Of a stretch of DNA of 64,000 bases, positions 56,076-64,000 are shown piece by piece. A model generated the notes under the pieces. The model saw only the letters and a program-made list of their open reading frames with translations, ran no database searches and was not told the origin of the DNA. The stretch comes from Bradysia coprophila. Its lineage: Eukaryota > Arthropoda > Insecta > Diptera > Sciaridae. Within the stretch, counting starts at the first letter, position 1, and each line of letters begins with the position of its first letter. A program made the position numbers and the translations under genes. The DNA is taken from the NCBI RefSeq assembly GCF_014529535.1, contig NW_023503372.1:5250988-5314987 (forward strand), written 5' to 3'.

Positions 56076-58956
56076 GTTTGGAAGCATCTACGATAAAATA
56101 TGAGAAGTTGAAATGTGTAATATTCGTATTATTTAAAGGTTTAGTTACAACTGTGCCAAAATGTGACTTCGAAAGTTATAGAGTGGTAAGATGTGCGGAA
56201 ACATTTCCCTTAAATCTTCTACTTCATTTGTTTAAACCTAATTTTTGCTATATGAAAAGGTTACCAGCAGCCGTTTCTCTAAACTAATGAATCGTCCTGA
56301 CAGCTCGAAAACATTTTGATTTGTTTCCATTTCGGTAAATACAATGTGACACGGTTGGTAAATACCAGACTCCGTAACCACAGTTTTATTTCATTTCTTA
56401 TCTGAGCATTTCGACGAATTTCTTACAGTAATCTATAACATAAAACAAAGAAACCAACGAAAATGTTCCTCGAATTTGTTAGCAAGATTTCTTCAAACAG
56501 AGACTATTATCTACCTTGTGTGTACGTGATTCTTCGGACCGTTGATAGTGTGTGAAACGTTCCGTTAACATTTAAGTTTTTTTGACGAATTTTTTGTGGT
56601 TATTGACCTAAATCATTTACGTTTTTTGTTGGACTTTTTTTGAGATGTGAAACCTGATCAGAAATCTTTTATATAAAAAAGTGCAAGTAACTTAATTGAT
56701 CAACAACAACAAATGAGTAATGCTTGTTTTGTGTTCTGCTTAAATTAACAATAAATTGCCAGTTCTAAAGAAGAATAAATCAACGTGAAGTGAGTGCTTC
56801 AATAGCGCAATTATCATGAATAGGGAGTGTTTTAATAGCAGCTGAAGCTGAAACTCATTCAGTCTCCCATTTAATTAGGAAAAAACCTGAATATTTCGTT
56901 TGTGTAACTGCGTTCAGGTTATGCTTAAAAATGATAAATTTGAAGAAGCTTACGAGAAGTTTTTTTCTTCAGTATATTCCACAAATTGATTCAACAAATA
57001 AAGGTTCCACTGAAAACTTTTCTCTTCTGTCTAGACTAGATGTTGTGTAGTAACAGCTCTTCTTGCACCAACTTATACATTATACAAAACTGAAGGATAC
57101 CTTGGCAGTAAAACATTATTCGCTTGTTAATCTCGGAGTCGGAGATGGGTAGACAACTTTTAAGAACAACTCTGGTCTTTGCATACTCGTTTACACTCTC
57201 CTGTAAGTTGCGCTTTTGCAGTATAAGATTCGATACAACTGACTTTCATTCACTACAATGATTTTTTGTCCAAATTCATGCTCTTATTTACAATTTGGCA
57301 ACAGGATGATGACTTCCGGAATACAATAGTTTTTAAGTTGACACCTGTTTGCTTCTTCTATCTAGATAAGTCTAGATGTCAGCAGTAGCCTAGAGTCGCG
57401 TCGAGATGAAAACTAGTGTCTTGATGATACGTTGTTACGTATTGGATTCACTTTACCCAAACCTTTAAGCAATTTCGAGTGCTCCGCTCGCTGCTTTGAA
57501 CTACTGCTTAATACTGTACTCAGCGTACATCATTGTTTGAACTTAAAATGATCTGATTGTGGTTTCCCAATTGCATCGAGACCTAATTTCATCGAAAATT
57601 AATTTCAACACAATTCTTTTGCACCACTTCAGACATTTAATAATTATAGCGGCTCCGCCATCCCGCACGTACAAGTACATACGATTTTTGATTCCACTCA
57701 CTGTACCGGAACCAACAATATTAAATTTGCAATATAAATTGATGTGATGGTAACATCAAGGGTACAAAAAACGGTCTGACTTTATCTGGACTAGACTACA
57801 TTTCTGTAAGTACCTGACAACATTAAATTATAAACCAGACAACCAAACAACTCAAAAACAATTTATTGAGCAAGTATAACTTTGTAGTGTATTGATAAGC
57901 CCTAATTCACTTACATATCTTGTTAGTATATACACACACCTGACTTACACACCTAATAATGAACGCCAGTATCATTATAAAAACATAAAACATCTCCAAC
58001 TTGTCTGTCTAGCTAACAATTGATTATTAATAATTTAATATACTGGTAATACATGCGCGACTACAACCGCATACAATATCATTATTTAAATCCATTTTAC
58101 AGGCAATCACAATTATCAATAACAGAGCGATAAGGAATATACCTTTACACATGTAACAATTAGTTGTTTGAATTTCTGTAAACTTTGTGTGAGGTGTTAA
58201 ACCGAAAGTGTGTTGATCATTTAATTGCTGTGCTGTGATGGAATTCACATTTTTAAAATCAATTGATGTTAAGAGGTGAATGTGTTCGTTTTGGTTTGAA
58301 TTTGGTTTAGGGCATCGCCAGTCTGCGCATTTTTAACAGATGGGTGTCAAATCTACTACTTCACCAGTTTTAGCACACGTTTTGACCATTTAGTATAACA
58401 CAAGTTTTGAGCTCTACGATAGTCCTTTCGGGTGTGACATCTTTGCTTCAAAATAATATAATTCAAATCTAATTTAATATAATTTTCTGAATCTAGTTTG
58501 GTCCGTACGGAAAGCATAATAATTTTACTCCAACCAAATAACTCTTCAGTATCAAAGGTCTATCTACCTTTCGTATCTCACACCATCTCCAGCGTAAATC
58601 AAATCTCGAAAAATTTAGCTACTCGTGTTGGCTACTTGGCGCTATACTAGAAATGCGAGCCAACGTTACTTCTTGCTCGTCAAATTTCCATTCACACACG
58701 TCGTCGGCGTATTAGAAAAGCTCAATTCGTCGGATTGCAAGGCTATTATCACCAATAAACAGCTGATAATAATTTCATTGTTATCGCTAACAGATAGGTT
58801 ATACGGTTTAAATATTCGATGTATTGACTGACACGGATTACGCTATAAAATTGGTAAAAACATTTTATCATCATTATTGGTCGCACAACGTTTAACGAGA
58901 GAAGAACTGATTTTGAATTCGATTCGTTTGGTTAGAAGTTAAAAGAAAAATTGAAA
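56076..58956. other. Upstream region of the amino acid transporter, no gene recognised
   Basis: No supported coding exon was found. It should contain the transporter promoter and perhaps untranslated exons. A 41-codon minus-strand stretch near 58027-58150 has a hydrophobic run and a few cysteines but no promoter or conserved context. Confidence 0.5.
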
Positions 58957-61900
58957 ATGAAAATTTATCAGACGTTTGCGCGTAAAAAACCTTTGGTCGA
59001 AAATAAACAGACTCAATTGGCCAAGGTATTGAGTACAATAGATCTTACTGCATTAGGCATCGGTAGTACGTTGGGTGTCGGAATTTATGTATTGGCTGGT
59101 GAAGTGTCGAAATTTTCATCGGGACCTGCCATAGTTATTAGTTTTTTGATAGCAGCCATAGCTTCTGTGATGGCAGGTTTATGTTATGCCGAATTCGGAT
59201 CGAGAGTGCCGAAGGCTGGTTCGGCATACATTTATAGTTATGTAACCATTGGCGAGTTTGTTGCTTTTTTAATTGGATGGAATTTGATTTTGGAGTACGG
59301 AATTGGTGAGTACTACGTTTGCAATTCGTTGAATTTTTTTACTCAAAACATTTTCTAAAACTTCAGAGTTATAACAAATCAAATGTTGCTATTTCAAGTC
59401 TACAAGGTTGCTAGTTCGTACTTCGAACCCTGTCGTAATTAGTTCAATGGTAACATGTTACTTCGTTAGTAACAGTTTTCACATTTTAAATCAAGCTCAA
59501 ACTGAAACAGTCAGATTACTGAGGCCGAGGAGAACGTTTAGTATGAGATAAAGAAGAGGTTCAAAGAAGTAATAGAAGTAAACCCGCGTTTACCAAAAAG
59601 ATTTCTGACTTCTGTGCTCCTTATGAAAAGGTCTGGAAACTTTTCAAGGAGGGCATATCTATTAACATTATCGAATCTTTTACTTCTTTTGATCTAAGTC
59701 ATTTCACTAAACTAATGCAAAATCTCTTAAATTTGCTGGTATAAGGACATCATTACATGTGATCATTGCTTACATTATAATATCTTCTCTGCATGGCCTA
59801 TATTTGTGAAAATGAATTTCCCATAAATAGGTACTGCTTCTCTGTCTCTGTTGTCCTGCTATTATCGCAGAAGCCATACAACTCAAATATGAACTATTAC
59901 ACTACGGAATTTCTGCGGTTTTTCATAATACATTGATTATAAGTACGGGTCACAAGATGCGATTTTAGAGATTTTCGATTTTACCATACCACTGCTCCTA
60001 GCATTAACATGGAACATTTTTGGAGGGTGGTGGTGAATGAATTGGATTTGCTAACACATGAATGTGGACACGTATCACGTACATGTTTCAGAATGTGGCG
60101 TCTCTTTAACGTCTGACATTCGAGTTATATGGCAGCGATATAAGTTTACCGAATAAAACTGAAAAGTTGTATTTATTAAGGCAAAATCTAAAGATTCGAT
60201 CATTTCCACCTTTATCATCTGATATCGGAAACATTTGCCTTGTATAACGAAATGAATTTTAAAACAAATAAAGTAGCAGATTCGGTTGAATCTGTCGGAA
60301 GTTTGTTCGATTTGTTAGATCAAATCAAGTAACTGATTCAAAAACTTTCCTAAAAATAATATTTGTCTTCAAAAGGGCAACCTGGTCATTATGGTCACAT
60401 GTGTGGTAAAACTAATGATTCGGTAAATTTACTAGTGATATTCCTTGTGGTATGAAAATGCATACGAAGAAGTCGTTTCTGGACGGAACGACAAAAATAA
60501 GTGATGATATGATATGTGACTGATCCATACAGTCCTTTCGAAAAATCGTGTTGAAACAAAATGAAGTAAAAGATTTTACATCAGTTTATTGAAATCAGGC
60601 TACATAAATGGTCTATGATGAGCAGTGTTCACGCTTTCATTCACAACCTATTCTCAAGAGGCTTTTTAGACAAAAACAAAATGATTCCGAAATACAATTA
60701 GGCGTAGTGAATTTCCTTCAGCTGTACTTAAAATCTATAAAAAGTCTTACGGTTAAGTTTTTCCCCGCAGTGTTGAGTGTTGATCAAAGAAAAACTGTCA
60801 AAAGTACACGAGAACCACGAGAACTAATTTGATATTCGTACTACGATGAGTAAAAGTAGGTGGGACTGAAGTCCTCGGATACTTCTACATCTGGATCCAA
60901 AATATCAAGCACTTCGTTGATGCAGTAATCTACTATTTCGAGATTACTTTGTTCATTCTAAAAAGCGTGAGCATTCCTAACCAACGAAGACGGTGAACAC
61001 GTCATCGACTGATTTGCTTCTCCATCCTTTTCTCTCGAAATCTTTTAGTTCATTACTGCTGAAAACCAACCCGTCTGCGAAAGGTTAACCTAATTAGACC
61101 GGAGAGCAATTTGCAACAAAGTTTATGCAAATAATTCTCTGGGTTGAATCGTCAATTAATTGCGTAAATGATAACACTTTGAGGTGACGTTGTTCGATAA
61201 AGTAGATCACCATTTGATAGGTATATTCATTCGCTGATTTGAGAATGTGTAAATAATTCGATTGATAAAATTCAGGAACACTCATAACAATACATGTGTT
61301 ATCTGAATCTGTTAGCTCGGTTTTCAAGTATTTGTGGCTATTACTCAGACGAAATGTTATTTTTGACAAACAAGCAGCAAGCGTAATCATTAGATCTATT
61401 ACTTCTGTTGTTGGAAGTGCCAGTCAGGGCCTATTTTCGAGAAATCGATACTGGCAAAAAAAAGGGCGCTAGAGAGATGAATAGTCCAGGGGACTGAATA
61501 TGCTAGATGCGGCTCTATTAACGAAAACACTATCCATAGCTCAGGGCCTAATTTAAAGAATTTAATTTCCAAAAATTTCCAAAATTTCACGAAAATTCTT
61601 AAAATTTCAAAATTTTGTTTCATGTTAGATCTCATTCCAAAGTAATCAGTTAAGCTCAAAGACATGAAAAACAACTAAAAAGGCAGTAAAAACAACATTT
61701 ACACGATGTAATCTGTTGTGTTTTTAGATAAAATGACGAAAAGTGATGAAAAAATTGAAGAATTTTTGGAAATTTAATTTCCTTAAAATAGGCCCTGCCA
61801 TAGCTCATTGATCATTCTCGTCGTCTGTATGCAGATGACAGATGACTAAAGCGTTACACAAATAATAACTAACCTTCTGAATTTGCAGGATCGGCTTCGG

Positions 61901-63737
61901 TTGTCAAAGCACTTAGCACATACATCGATGCTCTCGTTGATGAAAAAATCAGCCAATACTTTCTATCTGTTATGCCAATGTATGTCAATGGATTGTCATC
62001 ATATCCCGATTTTCTGGCTCTAGGTGCAACTCTTGTCTTTGCTAGTAAGTGCGACTCTAGACTCGTGTTATTGGTTAATCAAATATTGAATCAATAACGT
62101 ATTTCAGTGGCATTGGCATTCGGTGCAAAGGAATCGTCGTTCATTAACAACATCTTTACGATTTGTAATCTTGGTGTGGTGTTGTTTGTAGTGGTTGCTG
62201 GTAGCATACTGGCCACTCCGAGTAATTGGTCGATTCCGGAAGATCAGGTACCGAAAAATGGTACCGATTTTGGAACGGGAGGATTTGCACCGTATGGTAT
62301 CGGTGGTATTATTAGAGGAGCTGCGATTTGTTTCTACGGCTTTATCGGGTTTGTAGAATTTTAAAATTTGTGTAAGACGGGGGAAGCCAGATATAATTTC
62401 ATTCTGCAGCTTCGACGTGATAGCCACAGCTGGCGAAGAAACGAAAAACCCTAAAAAGTCCATTCCACTGTCGGTGATTGTTTCACTGTTCGTCATCTTT
62501 CTGGCATATTTCTCGATGTCAACGGTGCTGACAATGATGCTGCCGTACTACGACCAAAATGAAAATGCTCCATTGCCGCACGCTTTCAAGAAATTTAATT
62601 GGTCAACAGCCGAGTACATCGTTTCGTTTGGTGCCATATTCGGACTATGTGCGAGTTTGATGGGCTCAATGTTTCCACTTCCAAGAGTCATCTATGCAAT
62701 GAGTTCGGACGGTCTAATATTTGAGTTCATGGGACGAATTAGTAAGAGATTTAAAACTCCGATGTACGGCACCTTGCTTGCAGGCTTATTGACAGGTTAG
62801 TGGATTTATGATGAAATAAAAGATCAAAGATTTGGTGCCGTCTGTAGAGAAGGTCCACATGAAGGGTTTGGAGTGTGGACATCCTTTGTCGATGACCCAA
62901 ACCAACGCTCGCACTCTTTTGCATGCTGTTTCTAAGATTCTCTAAAACCGTCTATTTCGACAGGACTGCTGGCTGCAATTTTTAACTTGACACAGCTAGT
63001 CAGCATGATGTCTATAGGTAATTTCATCTAGCACAATACAATTAGCTCAACGGTCTCAGTAATCAATTATCAATTCTAGGTACATTGCTAGCGTACTCAA
63101 TAGTAGCAGCTTGTGTCCTTCTGCTACGGTACTTATAAATTCAAAACATTCTCTATTTCACGATTAACAGCTTCATTTCTTCAGCTTTGAAGTCGACGAC
63201 GATCAACCATCAAATGACGAAAACTCCTGGGTCGGACATCTGTGGAATTCGCACAAACACAAGGCACCCACCCGAGCATCAGCAGCAATAGTGACATGGA
63301 CCGTGACTCTATATTGCATTTGGTGCTTAGTGTTCGGTGTCATTGTAACGCAGTTGGAAGACGAATTGGCCAGTGGATCGTGGTACGCCATACTACTGCT
63401 ATCGATCACGGTCGTTTTGATTGTCGCATCGTTGGTGGTGATCAAGCGACAGCCGATGTCGGCGAAGGAGCTTAGCTTTAGCGTACCATTTGTGCCCTGG
63501 TTGCCGGGTATATCGATTCTGGTCAATTTCTATTTGATGATGATGTTGGACTACATGACATGGGTACGATTTCTCATATGGATTGCTATTGGACTGGTCA
63601 TCTATTTCACATATGGCATTTGGCACAGCAAAGAACGGCCGAAAGTGAAAAATATGGAGGGAAATGAAGTGGATACATCGTCTGTGATAGAAAAACCAGC
63701 AATTGTTGGCGTAAGTAAAGAGAATTTGGTGGCTTAG
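58957..63737 (+). CDS. Cationic amino acid transporter (SLC7A/slimfast family)
   Basis: Seven exons join in frame: 58957-59305, 61889-62044, 62108-62348, 62410-62795, 62964-63017, 63080-63128, 63185-63737; 595 residues, usual length for the CAT family (about 600-650). The first exon carries [20 protein letters not shown] and [20 protein letters not shown], classic APC/CAT motifs of the first membrane segments. Later blocks include [20 protein letters not shown] and [20 protein letters not shown]; the last exon has a run of hydrophobic segments and a hydrophilic tail. About 14 membrane segments are expected. Family members import arginine, lysine and histidine at the plasma membrane; fly slimfast feeds nutrient signalling through TOR. 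Flies have several paralogues, so orthology to slimfast itself is not claimed. Intron 1 is 2.6 kb with transposon insertions; the others are 61-168 bp. Confidence 0.9.
61542..61797. mobile_element. hAT-type MITE, 256 bp, with perfect 8-bp target duplication
   Basis: The tips CAGGGCCTAATTT and AAAATAGGCCCTG are inverted copies, flanked by the direct repeat CCATAGCT (61534-61541 and 61798-61805). Subterminal repeats of TTCCAAAATTTC type are present. A second lone end CAGGGCCTATTTTCGAG lies at about 61426. It is in intron 1 of the transporter. Confidence 0.88.
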
Positions 63738-64000
63738 AGTGGATTAATGCAGTGCGGACGTTAAGAAAATACTTCCATTTTAACCTTTGTGATTGTAATC
63801 AAAAATATGTTCTGTACAGCGCGTTATTTTGCAAAATTAAATTTTTTTTCAAAATATTTTTTTCATTTCGTAATTCATTTGTAGCCATTATGTAGACTGA
63901 ACTAATCGATCTTAGGTTGCTCGTTCGCCTGTTGGCTGAAGAATACCAATGCCGAGTTTTCACCGTCATTTCGTAAACTGTATTTTGTACCTGTGGGCAA
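63738..64000. other. 3' flank of the transporter
   Basis: This is the 3' untranslated region and beyond. No AATAAA was seen in the 263 bp present; A/T-rich variants are possible. No further gene was recognised. Confidence 0.5.

Noticed and set aside
58027-58248. 73-codon minus-strand frame with a hydrophobic run and CGC/CIT cysteines
   Set aside because: The signal-like stretch starts mid-frame with no TATA box or polyadenylation signal seen. Too short and unsupported to call.

Overview
The window is eukaryotic, AT-rich and arthropod. Genes are split by short GT-AG introns (54-71 bp is common) and by some longer introns packed with foldback transposons. The recognisable proteins have closest counterparts in flies: the Stretchin-Mlck kinase end, the ZIP transporter fear-of-intimacy, and a slimfast-type cationic amino acid transporter. 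I infer a dipteran, probably a lower (nematoceran) fly; a fungus gnat is possible, but this is not proven by the sequence.

Layout. (1) 3580-15689, plus strand: ten 3' exons of a Strn-Mlck-like kinase, covering the end of the linker, the whole kinase domain and the C-terminal tail. The upstream exons lie outside the window or were not found. (2) 19373-40570, plus strand: a tandem array of five related genes for secreted, cysteine-rich repeat proteins, plus one relic. Each copy has a start codon followed directly by a 58-71 bp intron, then an exon for a signal peptide and 12 or 15 four-cysteine modules. I do not recognise the family. (3) 42674-44525, plus: a CtIP/Sae2-like DNA-end resection factor. 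(4) 44789-50397, minus: a LIV-1 ZIP transporter (foi-like), convergent with the CtIP-like gene. (5) 54240-54524, minus: a small secreted eight-cysteine protein. (6) 58957-63737, plus: a cationic amino acid transporter of the SLC7A/slimfast type, seven exons.

The rest is repeat-rich. There are many foldback or terminal-inverted-repeat elements. Two have perfect 8-bp target duplications and CAGGG-type tips, as in hAT elements. One foldback has two nearly identical arms of about 262 bp. A 2.4 kb composite is built from arrays of the unit CCCAAATATT. There are also several minisatellites. The Cys-rich array looks recently and repeatedly duplicated. The copies share about 400 bp of 5' flank with a TATA box, an initiator and a palindrome, and these control elements are kept in some copies and decayed in others.

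The kinase, DNA-repair, zinc-transport and amino-acid-transport genes show no common pathway. They look like ordinary neighbours flanking a lineage-specific secreted-protein cluster. All exon boundaries were inferred by eye from reading frame, splice signals and family knowledge; no alignment or transcript was available.
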